Below, piece by piece: positions 33,601 to 44,329 of a DNA stretch of 64,000 nt (the stretch's first letter is position 1; each line of letters starts with the position of its first letter). Origin of the DNA: Trichobilharzia regenti (Eukaryota > Platyhelminthes > Trematoda > Strigeidida > Schistosomatidae); NCBI GenBank assembly GCA_944472135.2, contig OX235268.1, positions 14,762,589 to 14,826,588 on the forward strand. The letters run 5' to 3'. Both the position numbers and the translations under genes were made by a program. Below the pieces are notes generated by a model. The model had not been told where the DNA came from and did no database searches. It saw only the letters and a list, made by a program, of their open reading frames with translations.

Positions 33601-34870
33601 CTGACTGTCTACACATTTCTTTACTGTACAGAAAATTTACGTTCATTCTACGCCTTAAAAGAATTTCCTTCAGGGAAGAGATACATGAAGATGCCCGCCT
33701 CTATACCTTCCTTTATCTCATTCATTACATATGTAATCAAATGTTTCTGGAAAAGGCACGTTGATAAATAAGGAAGACACATTCATAGATATCATGTATT
33801 TATCCTTCACATTAAATTCCTGAATTTGCTCTATAAACTCAGTACTATCTTTTACTGTATTTTCCATGAGTTTCTTGTGCAAAAGTTGCAAAAATTCCAC
33901 CAGCAATTTCACAGTCAAATGGTACAATGAACTAGATGTATAGAGCAACGACGAGCTATTTTATTGAATCTTAGGTGACGTAAACGTTCCGGATTTCGCC
34001 ATATCGGCAGGTTTTAGTGTGTGGAGTCCTCAAAAATAAACTTATCCAAATTTTACTGCTATGTAAGAAATGAACATATTGTACATCACTTTGTTTTAAC
34101 CATAAACTCTGTACTTTGGACTTTACCTCGGGTTTTGAATAAATATATAGTTCTGCCTTCGACTCTCCATCTTCTCCAGCGTCTCAACTGACGTCGATCA
34201 ATTTTAAACACCCGCTTTCTATCTCAAATTTTTGCAGGAGCACCGTAGTTTCTTCCTACGTACTTTGGTCGACCTCCGGCAACGTCAACATTGGAGAATT
34301 AGTACTAGAGCAGTCTTCCCGCAGCGCCTCCGGAGTCTATTACGTTTATTGTGGATTTTTGGATCTTTGTAAACCCAAGTAACGAAACTTTAATATATTC
34401 TTCCCGTAACTAAGCTGATTTGGTATTTTATTTTCTACTTGAATTTGGGTAACTAAGCTAACAGAGTGAAAGGTCCACCACAAGTGTTTCAAATAAACTT
34501 GATGAAATATGGCCATGTTGTTCCAACCATTTTACTGATTCCATTGACTGTTTCCCAATCCTCTCCGTTGTATCTTTATTAATTGATAGTTTCTGAAATT
34601 TAAGACCATCAATTAATAAAGCCTCCATTTTGCTTAAGTAACCAGGCTTATCCATGATACGGACTCCTGAGCCTTTCTCACGACTACAGACCACTATATT
34701 CTCATTTGTTTTCAGTTTCTTCAAGCCTATTTTGGGTCTTTTGGTTAAAATACCATTCATATTAAATCTGCTGTTCACACACGTATCATATATCGCGTAC
34801 ACTCTGTTCATTACAAATTTAGTACCTCCCAAGCAGAGTATACTACTTCGAGGTTTAAGCTATTCTAAGG
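33600..34870 (-). pseudogene. PLE RT N-terminal half, interrupted
   Basis: 34458-34832 (minus) reads GLKKLKTNENIVVCSREKGS, VRIMDKPGYLSKMEALLIDG and LFETLVVDLSLC. 33718-33948 continues with LLHKKLMENTVKDSTEFIEQ and MISMNVSSLFINVPFPETFD, the motif A equivalent with Asp changed to Asn. About 490 bp of unrelated sequence (33955-34445) separates the two. Confidence 0.75.
33955..34445. mobile_element. Unidentified insert in PLE coding sequence
   Basis: Less AT-rich than its surroundings (CTCCAGCGTCTCAACTGACG; CCTCCGGCAACGTCAACATT; CGCAGCGCCTCCGGAGTC). GTAACTAAGCT occurs at 34407-34417 and 34450-34460. It splits a single PLE RT in two, so it is probably a mobile insertion, perhaps an LTR, but neither TG/CA ends nor a clean duplication could be fixed. 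Confidence 0.5.
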
Positions 34871-34904
34871 GATAATTTTGTTGTTTCAAGCAGTGAGGTT
34901 GCTA

Positions 34905-35045
34905 GCTTAATGATTATTCATCGATGTTTTACAGACTGACTGCCAGTAGAGTGAAGTTTAGGAATGTATCAGCCGAGAGTCGAACCACATGCCGATTGCT
35001 TAGTTGGCAAGCATTCTAACGTTAAACGATCAACGCACCGACAAT
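34905..35045 (-). mobile_element. tRNA-headed SINE, degraded
   Basis: The minus strand has CGTTAGAATGCTTGCCAAC (A-box region), a short anticodon-like arm and GTGGTTCGACTCTCGG (B box). The layout is like the SINE3 head but far more diverged; a GAGGTTGCTAGC block (34893) matches the SINE3 body. Confidence 0.5.
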
Positions 35046-35199
35046 AAATATCACTTTAAAAAGATCGATTCTGTGTACCGTTCATAATAAATAACATGCT
35101 TATTTTCAATGACTAGAAATTTCTTCAGTTGACGGTCAGAGCATATAGGATAGGATTGTATTGTAAAACCAAAATTGATTTGGGGGATGATAATCGACG

Positions 35200-35290
35200 G
35201 TGACGGATTCAAGTCAACAGCCTCGGGATTTACTTAATAACCTAGTATTCTACCCTCTCAGCTATGCAAATTTGAGTTTGAAGTAAATTT
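35200..35290 (-). repeat. tRNA-like sequence
   Basis: The minus strand has TGCATAGCTGAGAGGGTAGA, an A-box-like block, and GACTTGAATCC, a B-box-like block about 45 bp apart. No intact acceptor stem; a tRNA-derived relic, not a gene. Confidence 0.35.
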
Positions 35291-35545
35291 CTAAAAACAT
35301 TTAGCTTATTTATTAGTTACATTACTGATTAAAATAAAACGACATAAATTAACACATGTGGCGTAAATTTTAAGTTTGATTACCATATCGTGGAAAATAC
35401 CCATTGGAAAATTAGAATGAAAATAACAAGAAGTTCAGCAAAGATGACAATGTTTTCGGGGATTTCATTCTCAAAAGCTGTAAAATCGCATTTATATAGA
35501 TAAGTTTACATGGATACAATTATTATTTGTTTAATTCCACATAGT

Positions 35546-35775
35546 CGGTTGCATAGCGGTTAGGACGTTAGCCGATCATGCACATGGTCTGTGGTTCGAT
35601 CCCCGGCCGACGCACTCCTTTACCTCACTAAGCCAGAGAAAAAATGCTGGTAAAGAGGAAAGGTTAAGCGTGAGGCTAGCAACCTCATCCTGTAAAAATA
35701 AACACTGCTACAGAAACGTCAAGCCAATAGCTTGAAGCCTTATGTTCCACATGGGAACGTGAAGGAAATAATTAA
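35546..35775 (+). mobile_element. SINE3, intact copy with 15-bp target duplication
   Basis: Flanked by TTAATTCCACATAGT at 35531-35545 and 35776-35790. The head (35546-35630) is tRNA-like: GCATAGCGGTTAGGACG (A box), GATCATGCACATGGTC hairpin and GTGGTTCGATCCCC (B box). The body GGTAAAGAGGAAAGGTTAAG to GCTACAGAAACGTCAAG matches the RTE leader at 7416-7495. The tail TTGAAGCCTTATGTTCCACA matches the RTE 3' end at 10281-10300. Probably Pol III transcribed and moved by the RTE machinery. Confidence 0.85.
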
Positions 35776-35799
35776 TTAATTCCACATAGTAACGAAGGC

Positions 35800-36230
35800 G
35801 ATAATAATTTTCAACTTGATATGAAAGTTTGAAGGTAGGAAAATAGATTACAAGGGGCTTAGAGACAAGATTTCATAGGATTAGAAAACACTTACAACGT
35901 ATGCAAAAATTAATATTTGATAACTGCAGAAATAATTTTAAAGGCGAATCAAAGGTGATAATTATTTTCGACTTGATATGAATTACAAGAGGCTTAGAAA
36001 CGCAGGGATAGAACGAACTACAGGTGTGAACAAAATGATCATGGAAACAAATTGAAATCAAAATTTTTCAACTTGAAATGTTACTTAGGAGGTATGAATA
36101 TAGATTACAAGAGGCATAGAAACAAAAAATTACACAGGATTGGAATATAATTGTAAAATGGTTATTCTAAACGGATTACAAGTGTGATCTGGAGGAGCAT
36201 GGAAACAAGCTTAAAATGACTGATTTTATA
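35800..36230. repeat. Diverged tandem repeats
   Basis: Three imperfect units of about 110-160 bp start near 35800, 35955 and 36060. Each carries TTTTCAACTTGATATGAA-like, ATTACAAGAGGCTTAGAAAC-like and, in two of them, CATGGAAACAA blocks. They directly follow the 3' end of the minus-strand PLE at 36360-37410. Confidence 0.6.
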
Positions 36231-36359
36231 ACCTAAAATTAGGATGAATTGAATGAAGACAGATAGAGAAAAATTACACACACAGATAACAAAACAAAAA
36301 AATGAAGGATAAGGGAACTAAGGAACCGAACTAGGTCCATAGTAGTTGTAAAGGCTGGA

Positions 36360-37410
36360 CTAGTTTCTTTTGAACACATAGCTCTGGCTTGTCGAGGCAT
36401 ATGGCGAAAGCATCCGCAGTACAAAGAAGTTTACTTTGTAAATGACTCTGAATGATACGTCAGTTGAGATTCTGTGACAGGTATTGACGAGGTGTTCAGT
36501 TATGGGACTTCTGATTGAACCAGTGCCTCTTCTTTGCAGCCATGCTGGATGATGTTCTCCAACACGTTTTGATAAGACCCACATCGAACGACCTATGTAC
36601 CTAGCTCCGAAAGAGCAGGTGAACTGATATATGCATACTGAAGTGGTCATATGCGGAAGTCTATCCTTCACGTTGCTCTGAAGTAGCGGGCAGCTAGGGA
36701 GTATTACTCCTAGAGTTGCTGCATGAAAAGTTCACTTCAGGGAATTGTAGATTCCCCTTTTGAGGATATCTGCTGCTAGGTCTCCCCTGAATTCCAGATT
36801 CGAATAAAGTGTTTTCTTTCGCACCGAAGTGCATTCTTCTCTTTTTGCCTTTGGTTTCATGTTCTCCTCCACGAAGCGCGTTTGGTATCGATTTTGAACC
36901 AGGATGCTTTTGAGAAATAGGAGCACTTCTTCTAAACAGTCATCGCTACAAATTCTTCTCGTACCATGGGCTAGCGAGATGATGAGAGCTCTTTCACGGC
37001 TGATAGGTATGCAACTGTAGAAGTTTGTCAGTTGGCTATTCCATGTTGGTTTTTCTATGGATAGATCTTTTGAGACTTTCGTCATCTCTTCTCGTCAATT
37101 CGACGTCCAGGAATAGAATCTTTGATTCATTTTCAACTTCCATTGTGAATTTAATTGAAGGATGGCAATTATTAAACTCCTGTAAGGTATAATTTAGATC
37201 AGAATCATCTTGAAAAACTATAAAAGTGTCATCGACGTATCTTTTGTACGGCAGCAATTAGTCCATTGTTGATTTTAAGATACCGTTTTCCAGGCTGGTC
37301 ATGAAGTAGTCTGCCAAAAGTGGGCCAAGGGAAGAGCCCATAGCAATTCCGCCTTTGTGTCTACAGATGACGTCGTTGAACGTGAATTGTACGTTGAGTG
37401 TACCATATGA
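36360..37410 (-). pseudogene. PLE with RT motifs B-C, thumb and endonuclease
   Basis: The longest PLE coding remnant. Minus strand: FNDVICRHKGGIAMGSSLGP, LLADYFMTSLENGILKS (motif B, 37275-37375), YKRYVDDTFIVFQDDS (motif C, 37210-37255), KILFLDVELTRRDDESLKRS, RKTNMEW; thumb FYSCIPISRERALIISLAHG; linker SNLEFRGDLAADIL; endonuclease CSFGARYIGRSMWVLSKRVG (36570-36630), EHHPAWLQRRG and STDVSFRVIYKV. Frame breaks near 37080 and 36700. The catalytic YVDD and the GIY-YIG Tyr/Gly are intact. Confidence 0.85.
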
Positions 37411-37419
37411 CTAACATCG

Positions 37420-37650
37420 GTTAGAGAACCACTGAAAACTATTAGAGAGTACTTGACTAGATAAGTATTGGTTATTTTTAACTAGTTGGAGAGCTTCTTC
37501 ATCAGCTGACATCAGTTAGAGCTCGCCTTGTAACCAGAAGGTCCGGAGTTCCAACCCATGTGGTGGGTGCATACTGATGAAGGGTTTCAAACTAGGCTGA
37601 CGAAACAGCTCTCCAGTACTCCCTGTTAGTTTTCCAATGTTTCGTTTTTG
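37420..37650. mobile_element. SINE2, short minus end and full plus arm
   Basis: A short minus start (ATCGGTTAGAGAACCACTGA) is followed by a plus arm: CGCCTTGTAACCAGAAGG, GCATACTGATGAAGGGTTTC, CTGACGAAACAGCTC and CCAGTACTCC. Stem-I segments TACTG/CAGTA are kept. Confidence 0.65.
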
Positions 37651-38879
37651 TTTTCCAGAATCTTCAGCAGTAAACGCCTATGATCCTATGAGGAATCGAA
37701 CTGGAACCTTCATGTTTTAAGTTGAACCAACCTGACTCTGTAACGGAATCCATTGGCTCATGATTCCCAGCCTGCGACAATTTCTCGATATTTAGAGAGA
37801 TAGTCAGCTAATACCTTAGGGGAGGAGTTGTTCTGGCACTGAACCTGGTCAACCATGCTGGTCAGCACTCTTTATCAGATCTACAGAAAACTTCATCTAT
37901 TCATCAGTTACTAGTGAGCAGTAGGTTAATTTTAAAGCGTTGGTTTGCAGTGATTTGATGGACTTTTGAGTTTGATCACAAAGTGATTGGTTAAATAAGT
38001 TCTCCTTGAAAACTAACTGAAGGTAGCGGAATCAATCCCTGATACAGACATGGACGTACATTGCTGAAGAGTCCCTCCAAGTGTAATCAGACAATTCTGA
38101 TTCTTACGAATATGTATTAAGCTATATTCTTGATTAAAAGTTACAGCATAGAAGACAAAACCTTATTCTCTTTTAGCCATTTTGATATTCACTTTCATTG
38201 ATGAAATTCCTTAGACATCGTTTATTACTATTTTTGCTTTTTTTTGTGCATAACAGGAGATAGACAGTCAACTATGTGAATTTACTTCTGAAAGTCATTA
38301 ATTATCTTTTTCGTAGACTTCACTTAGACCTAGATGCATGCATACTTCATAAAGACGCTTAAAAAAGTAAGGCAATACAAACAAAACGACTGATTGTCTC
38401 GTTTTTGCTTTTTTAGATAAAAAGTACCCTAAACAGGAGTATGGCATTCAACAGACTTTTGTTAGGCAGAGAAAAATAGACATACACACACACATATTCA
38501 CATCTCTTATCTATCTACACTATACCGTCTGTCTTTAGGCTATTTTAGACTACCAGTTTACGCTGAAGTAATACGAAAGTCCAGCTTAATTTATTATCAC
38601 TTTGTCGGGTATTCTGTCTTAAAGTGAAGTCGGTATAAGATGAAATTATACTATGAAAAGACAATAAAAACAATTGTCTGGAACGTTTAATGTGAATACG
38701 CGTAACACATTTTGAACATTCTTATTACAAACATACCCACACACACACACACACGTAGACGCATAATTGGGATACAAATATACAATTTTATATATATAAA
38801 AAAAAACAGTGTTTGTGGACAAATATTTGCAGATCACATTGGCTAGAGATCGTGGTGAAAGAGTGCAGATTTATTTCAT
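37651..38879. other. No gene; weak SINE2 relic
   Basis: 37960-38090 has GTTTGATCACAAAGTGATTGG and GCTGAAGAGTCCC, a scrambled SINE2. (CA)n at about 38740-38754. The 63-codon open stretch on the minus strand is low-complexity. Confidence 0.4.
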
Positions 38880-39055
38880 GTGTTGAAAGTTGGATTCCTC
38901 CCCAGAGACTGGATGTCTAACGAGCTGGGTATGACTCCCGATGATATTGCAAGCGCATACTGGTGAAGAGTCCCAAGCAAGGACGAAACAGCCATCAAGT
39001 AATCCCTGCTGTGGTTTTCTGTGGTTCTCTAAATAATATCAATCTGTGATCAAAT
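38880..39055 (+). mobile_element. SINE2, single plus arm
   Basis: GCATACTGGTGAAGAGTCCC, stem II GTCC-CAAGCAA-GGAC with four clean pairs, GAAACAGCCATC and AAGTAATCCC, ending CAATCTGTGATCAAATTC. The core position 3 is G. Confidence 0.65.
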
Positions 39056-39389
39056 TCTTGACAGTACATAGGGTTTATGTATCGTAACCACGGATATGTG
39101 GTGGGAGGATGAGGCAAGAGGAAAATGGAATGTACGGTTAAAAAAAATTGTTAAGTACACCAAACTGTGGTTCTAAATTTGAAATCATAGTAACAATCAT
39201 TAACTTTTTTTAATGCCCAATATGCAAGGGAATAAATTATATATATGCAAACCAAGTTCACTTTTAACAGTTTGAAAAAATTTGGGCATTGTGTTATATG
39301 ATATTCATTATAATAAGGGTCTGTTGTATTTCTCAATGAATGAATGCAAAACAAAATGATATTGTCATTTTTACTGACATTTCGCTATT

Positions 39390-39660
39390 TAATACTACTG
39401 CTAATAGCTTTATGAAAGTGCTTTTATGAAACCAGAATTTACAAAATCTCAGCTTGCATTATATAACAACTTAATCATCGTTCCATGGCATGGGGACAGT
39501 TTCGAGTTGTCGAGTTGCCCAATCGATAAGGATAACAAAAGCAGCTGTAAATTGTTGTATTTGAAAAGTGTGTAAAGTTATAAAAGCAGTGTGTGTGTTT
39601 ACATAATGAATTTTCTTATCACATTCATGTTGATTTTCTCATTTCATGGAGAAGGGGGTT
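39390..39660. repeat. Third copy of repeat R1
   Basis: Collinear with 14040-14290 (AAAATCTCAGCTT, ACAACTTAATCATCGTTC, TTACATAATGAATTT..TCATG..TGATTT). Diverged; about a quarter of the family length. Confidence 0.55.
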
Positions 39661-39719
39661 GTTGTAACCAGGTCAAAGTCTGTTTTAGTCCATCATTCCT
39701 ATTCATTTCAGACAATCTG

Positions 39720-40000
39720 CATTCCATCTGATATCAAGCGGATACACGTATACTTGATGGATTGAGAATACATCGGGAAGGCCATCGAATGACATCATGC
39801 TCAATGCAGGCCATCACTCGAGTGGAATCTCATAGAAAACGATGACTGGGTCATCATTTGGAGGGTGACATGAAGATTGTGTGATGAGATGAAAGAATAC
39901 GGGAGATTGTTGACCCAGTTCAAAAGGAGGCCAGAAAATAGAAGAAAGTGGAGAAGTGTTGTTGAAGCCCTATGGAAACAATAATGAAATAATGTGAAGT
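39720..40000 (+). pseudogene. RTE 3' end fragment
   Basis: After a worn start, DEMKEYGRLLTQFKRRPENR then RKWRSVVEALWKQ and stops, aligned with RTE 10205-10310 (EELKEYGLTWMQ; SKWRRAVEALC). The GTTGAAGCCCTATG tail is kept. Confidence 0.65.
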
Positions 40001-40069
40001 TTTCCTGAATAGGATGTTGTTACTATTCCTTTCATTTTTGTGATATCATCACAAGGGAAAGCCGCTATG

Positions 40070-40420
40070 AATTTTCTCATCTCATCATTTTTATTTTATC
40101 AATACATTTGTCAATTAAAACTACACCGAATCCTTTGTCAGATTTCAGGATAACTATATCAGATCTGCTACGCGATTCTTGTAGAGCTTTGAAATGGGTT
40201 GAGGTCGAAGTGCCTTTTTTGTTAGCGACTTGAGTAACGAAGCTGATGCGATGCATCTAAAAATTCGTCTTTCAACCAAATTTGGTCATCTGTCAAAGTA
40301 AGAACTAGAGGACTCAATCGATCAAACAGATTTTCAAACTGGTAATCAACTGCTAAGTCTGATATATTGTTTAATAGGATAGAAAGAGTGAAACCAAGTG
40401 ATACTGCCTCCTTCTCGTGT
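40070..40420 (-). pseudogene. PLE RT N-terminal fragment
   Basis: The minus strand reads THFKALQESRSRSDIVILKS and DKGFGVVLIDK (the PLE block preceding the fingers). Upstream there are only traces with shifts. Confidence 0.65.
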
Positions 40421-40849
40421 ACTGAAAGTTCAATTGATAAAAAAATTTGACATATACTTATCAGGATCTAATAGAAATAAGTTTAAATGATAATTATTGA
40501 TACAAGATCTAAGCCATTTTTAATCAGGTATTCTCTTTCGTCTTATTAACGACAAATGATGGAGAGATCAGAAAATATATTTGAAGACAAAAAATGCAGT
40601 TCAGTTAATCCACAGAACGTTTCACTGGAATTTTCAATGTGAGACTTATTAAGACGAATAAGGTTATGTGTGAAATGCCTTTCGGGAATGTGTGACTTGA
40701 GAGATAAGATTTATAAAACCCCAATTTTACTTTAACAGACACTTAAGGTTAAAATGCTCATCTTACCGCTTAATAGTGCATGAACAGAGTTTTCTTTAGA
40801 TGGAGCAATAATGAGACTTAATTTGTTTGAACCATGTTATGTATTTGCG
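40421..40849. other. No feature recognised
   Basis: AT-rich, no coding or repeat match seen. Confidence 0.35.
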
Positions 40850-41760
40850 CAACATATTTCGAACAATCTGGTCACACACACACAAACTTGTCATATGAAT
40901 ATAAATGAAACTAGTAAAGAGTTAGAAGGAGAGAAAATAGACTACTTTGGTCAAGTTAAAAGGCCGTCATATCGAAGGTCAAAATAACAATGAAGACCAT
41001 TAAACAAAATAACAGAGGTAATAGCACATCTAATTTGCCTGGTATCCAAACAAAGTTTACCAAGGAAGGTTTAGTGTGATAACGAATTTTTGCTTTGAAC
41101 GCATAAACCTGGTTTAAACTTCTTAATTGGCAGCTAAGGGCTTCTACAAACCTTAGTATACGTCCTCCTCAAACACTTTTTATAGCTAGGTTTGAAAGAT
41201 GTGTGAACATAAATTTTATGTCCTGTCTCCTGTGTAATATGTTTCTCAATAGAGAAGCTAGGTCTCCTGTTCTCATCAATAATGAGTTCTGCGGATTCTA
41301 TTTGCTTCTGAAGTCATTTAGGAATATGCTCTGAAGCCAGCCTTTACTGGTAGAGACCGATGAGTCCTCCTTGTGTATGTGTGTTCACACGTACATTCGA
41401 ATTGGTGAATACAGTGGGTGGATGTGACATCATTTTTCGCATGTTCAGTGGGCCTAGATAGTGGATATTTGGGCTTCACATTTTCAGTTATTATGATATT
41501 AGCCGCATAAACAGTCTTTTTAATAACAGCGTTCAACCTGTGTCTAGTTATCAAGCTGCTATGATCCCCTGTCCACACAGGGTAGCTTGATGTACATGTC
41601 TTTCTAAGCGGTGAATTGGAGAATGGGTCATGGTGTTCTGACTACTTTACATCTGCTGATGAACTTGTTTGGATAACTATTATCAACCAGAGTTTGTGTC
41701 AACTTTCTTTCTTCTTCATCGTGTGGGTCTTCAGTGTATATTCGTTAAATTCTACTGAAG
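40850..41760 (-). pseudogene. PLE: 3' repeat, endonuclease and linker
   Basis: 40850-41060 is the 3' arm shared with 31845-31960. On the minus strand, 41270-41578 reads ITRHRLNAVIKKTVYAANII, STHCIHQFECTCEHTYTRRT (GIY-YIG core altered to TYTRR) and FRAYS. Further upstream a linker trace (KKKVDTN..) precedes 41700. Inactive core. Confidence 0.65.
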
Positions 41761-42304
41761 AGAGTAACCTCGCTCACTAAAGTTCTTTTTGTACCGAACA
41801 TGGCAGAAACTGTGGTGACTAAAATACTGTCATGTCCAGGCGGGTTTTCTATGAATAGATCTTTTTATCGACCCATTATGCCGTCGACTAAGCAATATGC
41901 CTAGGAAAGATAATTTCAGATATTCTGTTGCCAAGTGATATTGGCACTTAACATTTGTGAGTGTTTCTATAATCTTTAAGAACACCACAAATAGCTGTGT
42001 AACTCTGAAAACAGGAAACGCTGTTAGTTCGTGAAGTTATATAACAATTCAATTTCAAATGATCTTCGAAGGCTAAAATCATTAGTGTGGATGATTAAAC
42101 TGGCGGCGTTTTAATCCCGATTGCTTCTTAACACACATTTTTCTCTCCACTAGGCTCCCTGCACCAATGAACAATCAACGTATCAAACTGTTATGTAAGA
42201 CATCGATAATCCCTTCCCGAGTGAAACATTTTAAGCTTTATTAGTGCGAAGCTCAGATGGCATGTAATCAACTATCTTGAGTTCGTAGATATATCTTACA
42301 TATT

Positions 42305-42890
42305 AGACTAGAGATTGATATCAGTTAGAGTGCGTCGGTGGCATAGCGGTTAGCACGCTCGCCGACCATGCACATGGTCCGGGGATCGATTCCGGGCCGG
42401 CGCACTCCTTTACCTCGCTAAGCCAGAAACAATCCTGGTAAAGAGGAAAGGTTGGGCATGAGGCTAGCAACCTCATCCTGTGAAATGAACACTGCTACAG
42501 AAACTTCAAGCCACTAGCTTGAAGCCCTATGTTCCACAAGGGAACATGAAGGAAAAATTATTATTATTTATTTAGAGAACCACTGAAATCCAGATTGTAC
42601 TGGACATGTGTTTCGTCCCAGTTTGGGAATCTTCGGCAGTGCACGCCCACTAGACAGGATCTTCTGGCTGCAAAACAACCACAGAGACCCGATTCAGTGG
42701 CAAGCCTATGAATTCTTACTTCTACGTTTTCGTGATTTTAGCGCCACCATCAACCACTAGGAATTCCATCCTTAACACCAAAGCTTAGTAGTTGCATGCT
42801 GTTGATGCGTCCCAAACTAGGAGGGTATAACCTTCCAGTATTCCCTGGTCTTCAATGCTTCTCTAACTGATATCAATCTGTGGTCTAACC
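42305..42890. mobile_element. SINE2 fold-back unit interrupted by SINE3
   Basis: The minus arm begins GAGATTGATATCAGTTAGAG (42310-42330), is broken by SINE3 and resumes TTTAGAGAACCACTGAAATC (42571). The plus arm (42770-42890) reads GCATGCTGTTGATGCGTCCC, CCAGTATTCC and TGATATCAATCTGTGGTC. The outer ends GATTGATATCAGTTAGAG and CTCTAACTGATATCAATC are exact complements. Confidence 0.75.
42331..42571 (+). mobile_element. SINE3 nested in SINE2
   Basis: TTAGAG flanks both ends (42325-42330, 42572-42577). The head is a near-complete tRNA-like cloverleaf: acceptor halves TGCGTCGG/CCGGCGCA, A box GGCATAGCGGTTAGCACG, anticodon arm GACCATGCACATGGTC and B box GGGGATCGATTCCGG. Body and tail are RTE-derived as at 35546. 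Because it interrupts SINE2, it inserted later. Confidence 0.85.
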
Positions 42891-43859
42891 TGAAACAAGC
42901 AGAATCCCAGCAAACTAATTCTTGAAGATACATCTTCCTGAGAAGTGTTGAAAGCACGAAACTGAATTTCAGGGCTTTCCATAACACTACAATTTACGGT
43001 CATTTTCATTCAGTCAAAGTATACTTTCAAAGCAAACTGATGACTTTTCACCCTATAACTTATACTATTTATGTTATATAAAGATGTTTGTCAATAAACA
43101 ATCGACATTTGATATTAATTACGGAAAGTGCTTTAAATTCCAGCTTGATTCAATTTCCTGAATTGAAGTGGTTGGATTCCGTTGGTGTATTTATTAGCTG
43201 CTAGTATGTACGCTTCTGTAAACTTTTCTGGTTGATGGTGGAAATTAGTGGAACTCATGATATATATTTTTCATAAGTCTATGTTTAGAACCACTTGTTG
43301 ATGAGCTCGAGTCTTTGTTGAAACACTGGTGCCTTTTCGGGAACCGAGTACACCCACTTGACGAGTCATAAATCAGACGATTCGTTCTTCCTAGATCCTA
43401 TTTCCTGGCGGTAACAAACAAAATAGAGATACACTGTCCTTATTCTGAAGTACATGTTTTTGTGTGTCAACTTTATGATGACTTCTTATACCCACATATA
43501 ATGCTTATCATTCAAGAGATAATCGACAAGAATCCGTGGATTTGGAATATCATACACTTTGCCACTCATAAGTATAGGGTATCTACCACCCTGCAGGTTA
43601 TCTGAGATGCTATTCATCACTTAATGTTTCTTGATTACGTAAGACTGCCTACATATGTTCCTTACTTTTTCCATTATCTTTCCTGATATGTAGTTTCATA
43701 TAAGTTTTGTTATTAGTTGATACTGAAGGATGACCTTTACAATTTTATTCATAACTTTTTAGAAGACAATAAAACTAACACTGTATGGCTCTGAAGAGAG
43801 AATTTACGAAAGAAGATTCTTGGCTGATTTACAGACCTTTAATTTATATACTGGGGCTT
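42891..43859. other. No feature recognised
   Basis: Unassigned sequence without coding signal. Confidence 0.35.
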
Positions 43860-44100
43860 ATAATTTTTTCCTGTTTTCTGTCTACTCCGGCTCCCATTCT
43901 CCCCATTTTCTACTTAGTAATGGTGCACATAAATCAGGTACGATTTGAATTCTGAATTACGATGTCTGCAATTTCGATCCCCTGATTTACAGCCTTCTCT
44001 TTTATATTGTTGCAACATGGGGAAGTATGCCATTTTCAAATGAATAGTTGCTGAACAAAGAATATTCTTTTTGATAACTTCTCCTTTATCAGGTTCTACA
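43860..44100 (-). repeat. PLE terminal repeat with hammerhead-like motif
   Basis: On the minus strand the end reads GTAGAACCTGATAAAGGAG then GTTATCAAAAAGAATATTCT and TTGTTCAG (44038-44092). GAAC/GTTC stem I and the palindromic AAAGAATATTCTTT stem III are intact; the core reads CTGATAA. It lies 3' of the minus-strand PLE frame that follows. Confidence 0.6.
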
Positions 44101-44329
44101 GTTGTATACAAATACTAGTAAATAAGTGTTATTAACAACATTAATTATGTGTAAATAACGTTGAATCAATAATAGTAATAATAATATCAGTGGATAACAG
44201 TTCGCTAGCACCAACAAAACACTACACAATGGATGTTGGAAAAAATTAGGAAAGATAATAATACAAATTTATGAATTTTAGGGTCACTATTGAAAGCCAG
44301 CTAGGGCAATAATAGTGGCTGGTTGAACT

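Noticed and set aside
35800..36230. CRISPR-like array
   Set aside because: Units are long, diverged and without uniform spacers, and the genome is eukaryotic.
38646..38837. Small cysteine-rich secreted peptide on the minus strand
   Set aside because: The CVCVCGYVC stretch is a translated (CA)n microsatellite.
42331..42415. A functional tRNA gene
   Set aside because: A and B boxes and an acceptor-like pair are present, but the anticodon loop is 6 nt and the sequence continues into an RTE-derived body; it repeats at 35546 and elsewhere as a SINE head.
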